Source: Pseudomonas quercus
GTDB taxonomy: Bacteria; Pseudomonadota; Gammaproteobacteria; Pseudomonadales; Pseudomonadaceae
Direction: 5' to 3'
NCBI RefSeq assembly: GCF_012033695.1
Contig: NZ_JAAVJI010000001.1
Location: forward strand, 1-64,000
DNA: 64,000 nucleotides
Part shown: positions 21,208 through 30,144 of the stretch, piece after piece
Numbering within the stretch: the first letter of the stretch is position 1
Layout: every line of letters begins with the position of its first letter
Position numbers and translations under genes: made by a program
The notes under the pieces: model-generated
The model's input: only the letters and a program-made list of their open reading frames with translations
Databases searched by the model: none
Told to the model about the DNA's origin: nothing

Positions 21208-22992
21208 TTAGCGGTCCACATCGGCCATGACGAAGTCGATACTGCCCAGGTACGCGATCAGGTCGGCGACCATGCTGCCACGGATCACCGAAGGGATCTG
21301 TTGCAGGTGCGGGTAGCTGGGGGTACGGATACGGGTGCGGTAGCTCATGGTGCCGCCGTCGCTCGTCAGGTAGTAACTGTTGATGCCCTTGGTCGCCTCG
21401 ATCATCTGGAAAGACTCGTTGGCCGGCATTACCGGGCCCCACGAGACCTGCAGGAAGTGAGTGATCAGGGTTTCGATATGTTGCAGGGTGCGTTCCTTGG
21501 GCGGCGGCGTGGTCAGCGGGTGATCCGCCTTGTACGGGCCGGCCGGCATGTTGCGCATGCACTGCTCGATGATACGAAGGCTCTGGCGCATTTCTTCAAC
21601 GCGTACCAGGCAGCGGTCATAGGCGTCACCACTGGAAGCCAGGGGCACTTCGAACTCGAAGTTTTCATAGCCAGAGTAAGGGCGCGCCTTGCGCAGGTCG
21701 AAGTCGCAGCCGGTAGCACGCAGGCTAGGGCCGGTCACACCCCACTCCAGGGCTTCGCGGGTGTTGTAGGCGGCCACGCCCTTGGTACGGCCGATCAGAA
21801 TGCTGTTTTTCAGGGCCGCCTTGGTGTATTCGTCCAGGCGCTTGGGCATCCAGTCAATGAAGTCCTTGACCAGCTTTTCCCAGCCGCGTGGCAGGTCATG
21901 CGCCACACCGCCAATGCGGTACCAGGCCGGGTGCAGGCGGAAACCTGTGATGGCTTCGATCACCGTGTAGGCACGTTGGCGGTCGGTGAAGGTGAAGAAC
22001 ACCGGCGTCATGGCGCCCACGTCCTGGATGTAGGTGCCCAGGAACAGCAGGTGGCTGGTGATCCGGAAGAACTCGGCCATCATGATGCGGATGGTGTTTA
22101 CCCGGTCTGGCACTGTGATGCCGGCCAGCTTTTCCACCGACAGCACGTAGGGCAGGTTATTCATCACCCCGCCCAGGTAGTCGATACGGTCGGTGTAAGG
22201 GATGTAGCTGTGCCAGGACTGGCGCTCGCCCATTTTCTCGGCGCCACGGTGGTGGTAGCCGATGTCGGGCACGCAGTCGACGATCTCTTCGCCGTCCAGC
22301 TGCAGAATGATACGGAACGCACCGTGGGCCGAAGGGTGGTTCGGGCCAAGGTTGAGGAACATGAAGTCCTCGTTGGCGGTGCCACGCTTCATGCCCCAGT
22401 CTTCAGGGCGGAAGCGTGCAGCCTCTTCTTCATGGGCCTGCTTGGCCAGCGTAAGGCTGTAGGGGTCGAACTCGGTGGCGCGTGCAGGGTAATCCTTGCG
22501 CAGCGGGTGACCTTCCCAGGTCGGCGGCATCATGATCCGGCTCAGGTTGGGGTGGCCGGTGAACGTGATGCCAAACATGTCCCAGACTTCACGCTCGTAC
22601 CAATTGGCGTTGGGCCAGATGTCGGTAACGGTGGGCAGGTTCAGGTCCGCTTCGTCGAGGGCGACCTTGAGCATCACGTCGCTGTTACGCTCGATGGACA
22701 TCAGGTGGTAGAAGACAGTGAAATCCGCATCCGGCAAGCCGCGGCGCTGGGTGCGCAGCCGTTCGTCCACGCCGTGCAGGTCGTACAGCATCACATAGGG
22801 CTTGGGCAGGTTACGCAGGAAGGCCAACACCTCCTTGATCTGCGCCCGTGCCACCCACAGTACCGGCATGCCGGTACGGGTAAGCTGCGCGGTGAAGCAT
22901 TCGGGGCCAAAGCGTTGGGTCAGTTCAACGACCACATTCTGGTCGTCGGCCTTGTAAGGCGGGATATACAGAGCGGTGTCCGCTGTTGTCAT
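21208..22992 (-). CDS. nuoC: NADH-quinone oxidoreductase fused subunits C/D
   Basis: A 594-residue fusion of the 30-kDa (NuoC, about 1-180) and 49-kDa (NuoD, about 205-594) subunits, the arrangement also found in E. coli. The NuoC part shows [16 protein letters not shown]. The NuoD part shows [13 protein letters not shown] and the quinone-site region ending in [19 protein letters not shown] and the C-terminal [12 protein letters not shown]. The 86-base gap from nuoB carries a weak hairpin at about 23043-23072. Confidence 0.97.
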   Translation of the reverse strand: MTTADTALYIPPYKADDQNVVVELTQRFGPECFTAQLTRTGMPVLWVARAQIKEVLAFLRNLPKPYVMLYDLHGVDERLRTQRRGLPDADFTVFYHLMSIERNSDVMLKVALDEADLNLPTVTDIWPNANWYEREVWDMFGITFTGHPNLSRIMMPPTWEGHPLRKDYPARATEFDPYSLTLAKQAHEEEAARFRPEDWGMKRGTANEDFMFLNLGPNHPSAHGAFRIILQLDGEEIVDCVPDIGYHHRGAEKMGERQSWHSYIPYTDRIDYLGGVMNNLPYVLSVEKLAGITVPDRVNTIRIMMAEFFRITSHLLFLGTYIQDVGAMTPVFFTFTDRQRAYTVIEAITGFRLHPAWYRIGGVAHDLPRGWEKLVKDFIDWMPKRLDEYTKAALKNSILIGRTKGVAAYNTREALEWGVTGPSLRATGCDFDLRKARPYSGYENFEFEVPLASSGDAYDRCLVRVEEMRQSLRIIEQCMRNMPAGPYKADHPLTTPPPKERTLQHIETLITHFLQVSWGPVMPANESFQMIEATKGINSYYLTSDGGTMSYRTRIRTPSYPHLQQIPSVIRGSMVADLIAYLGSIDFVMADVDR

Positions 22993-23078
22993 GGTGTCGG
23001 TCGCTTTCGCTTTCGGTCAACGTCAAAGAATGAAGGCCACAAGCCTGCCTAGCCCACGCGGGCAGGGCAGGCCCCGGA

Positions 23079-23771
23079 TCAGACTTCGTCTGGGCTGCGC
23101 AGGTTGGTGACCTGGATACGCTGTTCGCGGCGCACGTCTTTCTGGGACGGCATCTCGGCGCGGTACACGCCTTGATCACCCACCACCCAGGACAAGGGGC
23201 GCCGTTCCTGACCGATGGATTCCTGCAGCAGCATCAAGCCCTGCAGGAATGCCTCAGGCCGGGGAGGGCAACCCGGCACGTACACATCCACGGGCAGGAA
23301 TTTGTCCACGCCCTGTACTACCGAATAGATGTCGTACATGCCGCCGGAGTTGGCGCAGGCACCCATGGAAATTACCCATTTGGGTTCGAGCATCTGCTCA
23401 TAGAGGCGCTGGATCACGGGCGCCATCTTGATGAACGGCGTGCCCGCAATCACCATGAAGTCTGCCTGGCGAGGCGACGCCCTGATCACTTCTGCACCGA
23501 AGCGGGCGATGTCGTGAGGCGCGGTAAACGCCGTGGTCATCTCCACATAGCAGCAGGACAGGCCGAAGTTATAGGGCCAGAGGGAGTTTTTGCGACCCCA
23601 GTTGACCGCACCGCTCAGGACGTCTTCGAGCTTGCCCATGAAGACGCTGCGGTGCACCTGGTCTTCAAGCATCTTGTCATCAACGACACCTTGCTTGCCC
23701 AGGGGATAGCGCTGTTCCGGATCCTGAGGAGCATCCGGGTCAATCTTGGTAAGGTTGTATTGCATTGCCAA
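23079..23771 (-). CDS. nuoB: NADH-quinone oxidoreductase subunit B (cluster N2)
   Basis: A 230-residue subunit that ligates the terminal 4Fe-4S cluster N2, which reduces quinone. The ligands are the tandem Cys in GLSCCYVEM, one in MGACANSGG and one in PGCPPRPE. The residue in the AGTxF loop that is Cys in E. coli (C102, not a ligand) is Pro here. An ATG two codons downstream (23765, MQYNLT) is an equally good start. It is four bases from nuoA. Confidence 0.96.
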   Translation of the reverse strand: MAMQYNLTKIDPDAPQDPEQRYPLGKQGVVDDKMLEDQVHRSVFMGKLEDVLSGAVNWGRKNSLWPYNFGLSCCYVEMTTAFTAPHDIARFGAEVIRASPRQADFMVIAGTPFIKMAPVIQRLYEQMLEPKWVISMGACANSGGMYDIYSVVQGVDKFLPVDVYVPGCPPRPEAFLQGLMLLQESIGQERRPLSWVVGDQGVYRAEMPSQKDVRREQRIQVTNLRSPDEV

Positions 23772-23775
23772 AGCC

Positions 23776-24189
23776 TCATTGTTTCAGCTTCGCCTGCCGC
23801 TTGTGACGACCTTCGGGTGCCCAATCGAGCGCCCCCACTCGCCAAAGGTAGACAAGACCTGCCAACAGAATTGCTATGAAAACGAGCGCTTCGACAAAGC
23901 CCGCCCAGCCGCTTTCGCGGACGGACACGGACCAGGCGAACAGGAAAAGGGCTTCGATATCGAAGATCACGAACAGCATCGCGACCAGATAGAACTTGGC
24001 GGACAGCCGCAGGCGCGCGCTACCGACGGGCAGCATGCCGGATTCGAAGGGGTCGTTCTTGCTGCGGCCCCAGGCCTTGCCGCCCAGGAGGCTGGACAGG
24101 CCAAGCATGAAGGCACAAAGCCCTACTACACCCAGGAGGAAGATGGCAAAGCCCCAGTTATGGGCAATGAGTCCTGCTGTTGGGGTCAT
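23776..24189 (-). CDS. nuoA: NADH-quinone oxidoreductase subunit A
   Basis: A 137-residue three-helix membrane subunit of complex I, first gene of the operon. It has the conserved matrix-type loop ([41 protein letters not shown], about 44-84; key residues are the E/D pairs in FESG and FDIE). A candidate promoter lies about 85 bases upstream at 24275-24303. Confidence 0.96.
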   Translation of the reverse strand: MTPTAGLIAHNWGFAIFLLGVVGLCAFMLGLSSLLGGKAWGRSKNDPFESGMLPVGSARLRLSAKFYLVAMLFVIFDIEALFLFAWSVSVRESGWAGFVEALVFIAILLAGLVYLWRVGALDWAPEGRHKRQAKLKQ

Positions 24190-24274
24190 GCTGGCAGTCC
24201 TTAACAGAGCCGCAACGCTCTGAATCGAAGAAGGGTAAAGCAGTGACTAAATGTCGCAGCCATAGGATCGGCGG

Positions 24275-24303
24275 ATTTTATGGGCAAACCCGCAGCAAGT
24301 AAA
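24275..24303 (-). promoter_or_regulatory. Candidate sigma70 promoter of the nuo operon
   Basis: On the minus strand, TTTACT (complement of 24298-24303) and TAAAAT (complement of 24275-24280) are 17 bases apart, five of six bases matching at the -10 element and four of six at the -35. It points toward nuoA, whose start is about 85 bases downstream. Position and spacing are seen; activity is inferred. Confidence 0.5.
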
Positions 24304-24585
24304 TTTGCTATATCAAATTAATTCGACCAATCCTTATGCAAGAGCCTCTCTATGGCCTTGTAACCCCCGGAAAGCTGGGTCTTGGGGCTATTTGGCAAAC
24401 ACTGTTTCTTTTTAGCGGTAACAAACTATGTGAATGATAATTGATCTCAATTAAGCACCCGTACAGCGTTTTATCTTCTCCAAATCACTATAGTCCCTGT
24501 TTGAGTGTAGGCCGATTTCATTTCGGCATAAGGGCCTGGGTCAATGTTTTGCCGGGTTCCAACACGGCTCATGCCTCTGACAAAT

Positions 24586-24609
24586 AAAAAACCGCCCGAG
24601 GGCGGTTTG
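24586..24609 (-). terminator. Terminator of the RTX repeat protein gene
   Basis: Read on the minus strand, AAACCGCCC, a short loop and GGGCGGTTTTTT form an intrinsic terminator with a U-rich tail, about 77 bases past the stop of the RTX gene. On the plus strand the tail is only TTT, so activity there would be weaker. Confidence 0.8.
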
Positions 24610-24685
24610 AACGTACTCAAACAGGGATGCATAAAGCCCCCCGTTTGAGACTGCCAGCTACACCCGATACGTGAATCAAAGGGTG

Positions 24686-26788
24686 CTACCCGGCCAACTG
24701 GTGCTGCTCCGCGTCCTGTGCCACCCCGACCAACGTAACCTGCGGCTGGGCGAACACTACCTCTTCCTTGTGGAGGTCGTTCAGCCAATAGCCAGTGAGC
24801 GCGATTTCGAACCGATGGCCTTGGGCATCGGCGTTCAGGTCCTTGAAGTAGGTGCGGTCGTTCTCGCGGTCATAGACCAGCTTCAAAGTGCCCTGGGTGC
24901 CGTCCCCAAAGCCGGTGTAGCCCAGCGCCGAGACGTCGATACTGTCCTGGCGTTCCTCGAATCTGTCGATCAGGTCCACGAAGCTTTGGTTGGCGGTGCG
25001 ATAGCTGTCGTCGGTGGACGTATAGCGGAAGACGTCCTTGCCCTCGCCGCCGGTAAGCCAGTCCGCACCGCTGCCGCCGATCAGCACGTCATTGCCGGCG
25101 CCGCCGTCGATACGGTCGTTACCCGCACCGCCCACAAGAATCTCCGCCAGCGCGCTGCCCGTCAGCACATCACGCCCGGCTGTGCCTTCGATGGTCGGCG
25201 GGGTGAACACCAGGTTGCTCGTGTTCAATTGCTCCACCAGGTTGCCGTCCAGGGCCAGTTCGAAACGGTGGCCAGAAGCATCCGCCTCGAAGCTTTTGAG
25301 GTAAGTGCGGGTGCCCTCGGCGTTCGCTTGAATGGCCAAGGTCCCGTGACGGCCATCTCCAATGCCGGTGAAGCCCAGGTCGATCAGATCGATGCGGTCT
25401 TGGGTGGCATCGAAGTCCTGGATCAGGTCGCTGGCGTTCTGAGTCGCGGTACGGTAGCTGTCGCTGACCTGAGTAAAGCGGAAGATGTCCGCGCCGGCCC
25501 CGCCCAGCAATATGTCGCGGCCGCCATTGCCTTGCAGCACGTCATTGCCAGCCTGGCCGTGGATGATCTCGGCGCTGTCCGTGCCTAACAAGGTATCGTT
25601 GCCAGCATAGCCGTCCAAGTGAGCCTTGCCATCCTGGCTGCCGAAGGTGGTGTCTATGCTGCCATCGGCGTTGAGGCGGATAATGCTGGCGCCGGTAACG
25701 CCTCTATCGGTGCTTTGCCCGGCCACCAGGATTTTCCCATCCGCTTGCACCGTGACCGCAGTCGCGGTATTGGAACCGTTGGGCAATACCGAGAACCCGG
25801 CGATGCCGTGGTTGCCGAAGCTTTCGTCGAAAGACCCGTCGGCATTGAGGCGAATGATGTTTGGCACGCGAAAGTTGGAGCTGTCCCCGACCACCAGGAT
25901 CTTGCCGTCGGCCTGCACCGTCACGGCTGAGAAGTAGTTCAGGCCCAGGGCTTTGTCGAAATGCAACACGCCGTTGTCGGCGAACCGGGTATCCACGCTG
26001 CCATCGGCCTTGAAGCGTTCCAGGCTGTACAGCGGGTCGCCGGTGATAGTCACGCCGCTATCAGGGTTGGTGTAGCCCCCTACATAGAGGGTGCTGCCCA
26101 GCAACGCCCCGCCATCGGGCAGTACATGGCTGCTGACATCGCCGCTGTAGTACGTTTCCGAGGAGCTGATGCTCAGCTCGCCGTGATTTCCAAAGCCATC
26201 GATCAGCGCTCCGCTTGCGCTGACCTTGGTCACGGTGGCTTGGGTCTCGCTGCGGGCCGTGACGTAGAAGGTGCCATCGGCATTGATGGTCAACCCGTAA
26301 CCGTCATACACATGGGGCACGTCCAAGGTCAATACGCCGCCCTGGCCGAAGCGGGTATCCAGGCTGCCGTCGCCGTTGTAACGCTCCACCGTCAAGCCAT
26401 CCCTACTGCTGTAGACTGAAAGCACCTTGCCGTCGGCTTGTACGGCCACCCTAGCTTCAGGGCCATAATCCGAGTCATAGGGCACCTTATCGCCGTTGGC
26501 GGGGTCGAAAATATCGACGCCACCTGTGCCGTAATGGGTATCCAAGGTGCCATCGGCGTTCAGCCGGATGACCGAATGTTCCAACGCGATGGAATACGGA
26601 TACTCCCCTGGGCCACCGACATAACCCTCGTCAACGTAGCTGCTATAACCCCCCACCAATACCTTGCCGTCGGCTTGAATACTCAGGCTTTCATTAGGGG
26701 CGCCAATGCCGCTGAGCTGGACCATTATGCTGCCGGGAGCAGTGCGCGTAATTGGGGTCGTTACTGTATTGCTTGGAGAGGTTGCCAC
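24686..26788 (-). CDS. Delta-60 repeat / RTX calcium-binding secreted protein
   Basis: About 700 residues with no signal peptide. The N-terminal half holds about six delta-60 repeats (each about 55-60 residues with a core like LNADGSxDxxFGxxG), which probably form a beta-propeller-like fold. The C-terminal half has two blocks of GGxGxDxxx RTX calcium-binding nonapeptides, each followed by a similar segment of about 100 residues (DSYRTA near its start, GHRFE near its end), so a tandem duplication is likely. Type I secretion is expected, but no ABC/MFP/TolC genes lie nearby. I chose the GTG at 26788, which has AAAGGA seven bases upstream; a GTG at 26824 is the outer limit. The substrate or target is unknown. 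Confidence 0.85.
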   Translation of the reverse strand: MATSPSNTVTTPITRTAPGSIMVQLSGIGAPNESLSIQADGKVLVGGYSSYVDEGYVGGPGEYPYSIALEHSVIRLNADGTLDTHYGTGGVDIFDPANGDKVPYDSDYGPEARVAVQADGKVLSVYSSRDGLTVERYNGDGSLDTRFGQGGVLTLDVPHVYDGYGLTINADGTFYVTARSETQATVTKVSASGALIDGFGNHGELSISSSETYYSGDVSSHVLPDGGALLGSTLYVGGYTNPDSGVTITGDPLYSLERFKADGSVDTRFADNGVLHFDKALGLNYFSAVTVQADGKILVVGDSSNFRVPNIIRLNADGSFDESFGNHGIAGFSVLPNGSNTATAVTVQADGKILVAGQSTDRGVTGASIIRLNADGSIDTTFGSQDGKAHLDGYAGNDTLLGTDSAEIIHGQAGNDVLQGNGGRDILLGGAGADIFRFTQVSDSYRTATQNASDLIQDFDATQDRIDLIDLGFTGIGDGRHGTLAIQANAEGTRTYLKSFEADASGHRFELALDGNLVEQLNTSNLVFTPPTIEGTAGRDVLTGSALAEILVGGAGNDRIDGGAGNDVLIGGSGADWLTGGEGKDVFRYTSTDDSYRTANQSFVDLIDRFEERQDSIDVSALGYTGFGDGTQGTLKLVYDRENDRTYFKDLNADAQGHRFEIALTGYWLNDLHKEEVVFAQPQVTLVGVAQDAEQHQLAG

Positions 26789-27091
26789 GATCGAATCCTT
26801 TGAAAGTGCTGTTGGAGCACCCACTGTAGCTGACAGTTAGCCCCTTTACGGCCCAAGGCCATATAAGCGCAACGGTATCCGAGTAACGGTCAGCTTTTTC
26901 ACATGACCTGCTGCCCACTCTGAAAAAGCAGTTTCGGATGATCCGGTACTTTGGGCTTTTGGCCAGCCGGGTCTGCGGGCAGTGCCTGGCGAAGGTGTAG
27001 GGAGGCGCTGAAGAGTGCTACGCCAGGGTGGGCGCCTTCACTTGGTGTGTAGGAAAGTTTGAAATTCCTATACACCAAGGGCAGGCATGAT
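26789..27091. other. Intergenic stretch between aceA and the RTX gene
   Basis: About 300 bases with no gene that I can support. The part near 26825-26950 should hold the promoter of the RTX gene, but no clear -35/-10 pair stands out. The left part contains the strong inverted repeat at 27041-27079. Confidence 0.5.
27041..27079 (-). terminator. 15-bp inverted repeat downstream of aceA
   Basis: CTTGGTGTGTAGGAA (27041-27055) and TTCCTATACACCAAG (27065-27079) are complementary in 14 of 15 positions, the exception being a G-U-tolerant pair, around a nine-base loop. It starts 12 bases past the aceA stop. No T-run follows on the minus strand, so it may act as a 3'-end stabiliser or Rho-assisted terminator rather than a classical intrinsic one. 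Confidence 0.6.
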
Positions 27092-28417
27092 TCAGTGGAA
27101 CTGTTCTTCTTCGGTCGACCCGGTAAGGGCTGTAACGGACGAGGCGCCGCCCTGGATCACCGTGGTCATGTCGTCGAAATACCCGGTGCCTACTTCCTGC
27201 TGGTGCGCCACAAAGGTATAGCCTTTAGCGGCATCGGCAAATTCCTGCTCCTGAAGCTTCACGTACGCAGTCATGTCATGACGGGCATAGTCGTGGGCCA
27301 ACGAGAACATGCCGTGCCACATGTTGTGAATGCCGGCCAGGGTGATGAATTGGTGCTTGTAGCCCATGGCAGACAGCTCGCGCTGGAAGCTGGCGATGGT
27401 GGCGTCGTCCAGGTTTTTCTTCCAGTTGAAGGAAGGGGAGCAATTGTAGGAGAGCAACTGGTCGGGGTATTCCTTCTTGATGGCTTCGGCAAAGCGACGG
27501 GCCTCTGCCAGGTCCGGCTTGGCGGTCTCGCACCAGATCAAGTCGGCGTAAGGCGCGTAGGCTAGGCCGCGAGCAATGGCCTGGTCCAGGCCTGCACGCA
27601 CCTTGTAGAAGCCCTCGGGTGTGCGAGTACCTGTGACAAAAGGCTGGTCATAAGGGTCGCAATCCGAGGTCAGCAGGTCTGCCGCATTGGCGTCAGTGCG
27701 CGCCAGGATGATGGTCGGCACCCCGGCCACGTCTGCGGCCAGGCGTGCGGCGACCAGTTTCTGTACGGCTTCCTGGGTGGGCACCAGCACCTTCCCGCCC
27801 ATGTGCCCACACTTTTTCACCGACGCCAATTGGTCTTCGAAGTGAACACCGGCGGCACCGGCTTCAATCATGTTTTTCATCAATTCATAGGCATTGAGTA
27901 CGCCCCCAAAGCCTGCTTCGGCATCGGCCACGATGGGTGCAAAGTAGTCGATATAGCCCTCGTCGCCGGGGTTTTTGCCCGCCTTCCATTGAATCTGGTC
28001 TGCCCGCCGGAACGCATTATTGATGCGTTTGACAACCGTTGGCACCGAATCCACTGGGTACAGGGATTGGTCCGGGTACATGGCCTCTGCACTGTTGTTG
28101 TCGGCCGCTACCTGCCAGCCGGACAGGTAGATGGCCTGAATGCCGGCTTTGACCTGCTGTACAGCCTGCCCGCCTGTGAGTGCTCCCATGCAATTCACAA
28201 AATCCTTGTCTGGGCGAAAGGCCGGGTGGGCACCCTGGGTCACCAGTTTCCACAGCTTTTCAGCACCCAGGCGGGCGAGGGTGTGCTCGGGCTGCACCGA
28301 ACCTCGCAGGCGTACCACATCAGCAGCCGTGTAGGTTCGGTTCACCCCTTTCCAACGTGGGTTTTGCGCCCAATCCTGTTCAAGGGCTGCAATCTGTTGT
28401 TCGCGTGTCTGTGCCAT
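27092..28417 (-). CDS. aceA: Isocitrate lyase
   Basis: A 441-residue enzyme that splits isocitrate into succinate and glyoxylate, the entry step of the glyoxylate shunt. The catalytic signature KKCGHMGGK (active-site Cys), the metal-binding [14 protein letters not shown] region and the NCSPSFNWK substrate loop are present. The frame is open upstream to 28480, but the ATG at 28417 (MAQTREQQ) has an AGAGG site upstream and gives the N-terminus and 441-residue length known for the Pseudomonas enzyme. It stands alone, 477 bases from the next gene upstream. Confidence 0.97.
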   Translation of the reverse strand: MAQTREQQIAALEQDWAQNPRWKGVNRTYTAADVVRLRGSVQPEHTLARLGAEKLWKLVTQGAHPAFRPDKDFVNCMGALTGGQAVQQVKAGIQAIYLSGWQVAADNNSAEAMYPDQSLYPVDSVPTVVKRINNAFRRADQIQWKAGKNPGDEGYIDYFAPIVADAEAGFGGVLNAYELMKNMIEAGAAGVHFEDQLASVKKCGHMGGKVLVPTQEAVQKLVAARLAADVAGVPTIILARTDANAADLLTSDCDPYDQPFVTGTRTPEGFYKVRAGLDQAIARGLAYAPYADLIWCETAKPDLAEARRFAEAIKKEYPDQLLSYNCSPSFNWKKNLDDATIASFQRELSAMGYKHQFITLAGIHNMWHGMFSLAHDYARHDMTAYVKLQEQEFADAAKGYTFVAHQQEVGTGYFDDMTTVIQGGASSVTALTGSTEEEQFH

Positions 28418-28894
28418 GGGGTAAGCCTCTTGCATAGGTCTTGTGGGGATGTCCAGCTCCACCAGAAAGGCAGGCGCCAATCACCACCAGCACAGCAGGC
28501 TAATGCCAAGGTGTAACGAAAGATGCATTTGGCCAGGCTACGGTCAACGCGGGAAAAGGCGTGGTACAGGCGGCATGTAGTGCAGCTCTATGCTCACTCC
28601 AAAACTGCATCATCCGGCTAACCTGTCAGCGACTGAACGTGTCCTTTCAGGCCTGCCCCTTTCATCACAACCTACAAAAATGCCTTTTTAGGCCGTACTG
28701 ATGCACGCACGGCCCTTCGCATAGGAAGGGCACGTACCGGAGATCTCTATTTAAGGTCGTTGATTAGCGGGAGCGAGGCCATCATGCCTAGGGGCAAATA
28801 AGGCGTCAAACGATTTGTAGTGCTTTTTATAAAGCACTACAAATTTTGATAATTCAGAACTGGCAAGTCACTAAAAGGCTCTGGAGTCGGCCTT
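28418..28894. other. Intergenic stretch upstream of aceA
   Basis: No gene is supported in these 477 bases. The region should hold the aceA promoter and its control sites; I could not pick a convincing -35/-10 pair. Its main feature is the perfect hairpin at 28813-28844. Confidence 0.5.
28813..28844. repeat. Perfect 14-bp hairpin between the secretin-like gene and aceA
   Basis: ATTTGTAGTGCTTT (28813-28826) and AAAGCACTACAAAT (28831-28844) pair perfectly around the loop TTAT. It is AT-rich, unlike the surroundings. It lies about 50 bases past the stop of the minus-strand gene ending at 28895. The T-run (TTTT at 28844-28847) follows only in the plus direction, so its role as a terminator for the minus-strand gene is uncertain; a protein-binding operator is an alternative. 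Confidence 0.6.
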
Positions 28895-29635
28895 TCAAGG
28901 CAGGGCGTCCACTCTTACCCGGAGGGTCATGTCATCCCGGCCAGCGGTACCGTAGTAACGTGTGCTGCCGTTACGCTCGGCCTGGCTCTGGCTGTTAATA
29001 CCCGCCACCGTAATCCATTGGCCCAAGGGGCCGCTTACCTGGGTGCCGGTGCTCTGAACATTGATGACGTCCGGGCGCTCCTGGCTCATGTGGTCGTTAT
29101 TGGTATTAATGGATAAATGAACCGTCTCGCCTGTGACACTGGCGGTCACATAGAAGCCTTGGGTGACATTGCGGTATTCGGTCTGGGTCTGCAGCCGGCC
29201 ATAGCTGTCCGTCTGCCCGGTAGTCAAAGGGACGCTCTGGCCAATCTGTATCAGGGCTGGCGAGCCTTCGCTGGCTTGAACCTGCTGCACACCGCCCGTT
29301 CTGTTGGCCGTGCCGTAGCGAATCACCCGCCCATTGCCTGCGCCGGCGCCACTGCTGTGGTTGCTGTCACTGGTATCCACACTGATGAGCAGCCTTCGTG
29401 CTGGGGCATCGATGCGCCCCAGTAGGGCGCTGAGTTCATCCAGCTTGCTAGGGTCTGCATTCACCACCAATTGGTTGCCTAGGGCGCTAACGGTACCTTG
29501 GTTGCCTAAAAACGAGCGCACCAGCGGCAGCAGTTCGTCACTGGTGCGGTAATGCAGTTCCAGCACTTGGGTGGCTGCTTGTGTAAGGGGGGTGAATACA
29601 AGCAATAGGAGGAGAAGCAAGGGGCGTAGCGGCAT
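28895..29635 (-). CDS. Secretin N-domain (NolW-like) periplasmic protein
   Basis: A 246-residue protein with a signal peptide (hydrophobic leucine run, cleavage likely after LTQAA). Residues about 22-85 look like the N-terminal secretin/NolW fold (VLELHYRTSDELLPLVRSFLG, ADPSKLDELSALLGRIDAPARRLLISV). The rest resembles the beta-rich continuation before a secretin pore, but it is far too short to contain the pore. It is a known hypothetical family in pseudomonads; no type II or IV secretion genes are adjacent. Role unknown. Confidence 0.75.
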   Translation of the reverse strand: MPLRPLLLLLLLVFTPLTQAATQVLELHYRTSDELLPLVRSFLGNQGTVSALGNQLVVNADPSKLDELSALLGRIDAPARRLLISVDTSDSNHSSGAGAGNGRVIRYGTANRTGGVQQVQASEGSPALIQIGQSVPLTTGQTDSYGRLQTQTEYRNVTQGFYVTASVTGETVHLSINTNNDHMSQERPDVINVQSTGTQVSGPLGQWITVAGINSQSQAERNGSTRYYGTAGRDDMTLRVRVDALP

Positions 29636-29718
29636 GGCTAGTTACTCCGCAAGGTTAGGCCACGAGTATGACTCACGGCTGTGCCTTGCGGGTGATGAAG
29701 CCGTTGAATCCCAGCCTC

Positions 29719-30144
29719 TTAGGTGACGGGGCGAAGCATATCGACGTGGGGCAGGCCTGCTTCGACGAATTCGTCGCTGACCACTTCAAAGCCGAACCGC
29801 TGGTAGAACGCCGTGGCATGCACCTGCGCCGTGAGCTTGAGTGCACCGATGCCACGGCCTTGGGCCTGGGCGATCACGGCTTGCATCAGGGCATCGCCCA
29901 CGTGAAGGCCACGCCAATCCTTGAGCACTGACAAGCGGCCGATATACCCCTCAGCGGACAACCGGGCGGTCCCGATGGCAAAGCCACCGGTTTCGGCCAG
30001 GAAGTGCAGGGCCGAGTCGTCTTCCGAATCCCATTCCTGCTCTGGCGTTACGGCTTGCTCAGCCACGAATACGCTTTCGCGGATGCGGTGAATGTCGGCA
30101 TAGTCGCGGTGCCAGTCTGCAAGGCGCACACGTAGGTCATTCAT
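29719..30144 (-). CDS. GNAT family N-acetyltransferase
   Basis: A 141-residue acetyltransferase of the ElaA-like type. It starts with the IHRIRESVFVAEQ segment, and the acetyl-CoA loop region reads RLSVLKDWRGLHVGDALMQAVI (key R/Q-x-x-G-x-A/G, here RGLHVGDA), followed by HATAFYQRFGF and a final HVDM motif. The substrate is unknown. The start overlaps the stop of the upstream oxygenase gene by eight bases, so the two are probably co-translated. Confidence 0.88.
   Translation of the reverse strand: MNDLRVRLADWHRDYADIHRIRESVFVAEQAVTPEQEWDSEDDSALHFLAETGGFAIGTARLSAEGYIGRLSVLKDWRGLHVGDALMQAVIAQAQGRGIGALKLTAQVHATAFYQRFGFEVVSDEFVEAGLPHVDMLRPVT

Larger units (their letters stand above)
24190..24685. 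other. Intergenic stretch upstream of nuoA
   Basis: No convincing gene is present in these 496 bases. It contains the candidate nuo promoter (24275-24303), an AATTTG/CAAATT palindrome at 24302-24319, an AT-rich Fur-box-like sequence at 24432-24452, a small hairpin GCCGA/TCGGC near 24511-24527, a terminator at 24586-24609 and a 13-bp inverted repeat flanking it (24494-24506 and 24615-24627). Confidence 0.7.

Noticed and set aside
21301..23052. 583-residue plus-strand open frame opposite nuoCD
   Set aside because: Lies wholly on the other strand of nuoCD, which matches its family end to end; composition is that of a shadow frame.
24302..24319. AATTTG/CAAATT palindrome considered as an Anr/FNR box near the nuo promoter
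   Set aside because: The spacing between half-sites does not fit TTGAT-N4-ATCAA and neither half matches well.
24471..24788. 105-residue minus-strand frame spanning the terminator upstream of nuo
   Set aside because: It crosses an intrinsic terminator and the 3' end of the RTX gene and resembles no protein family.
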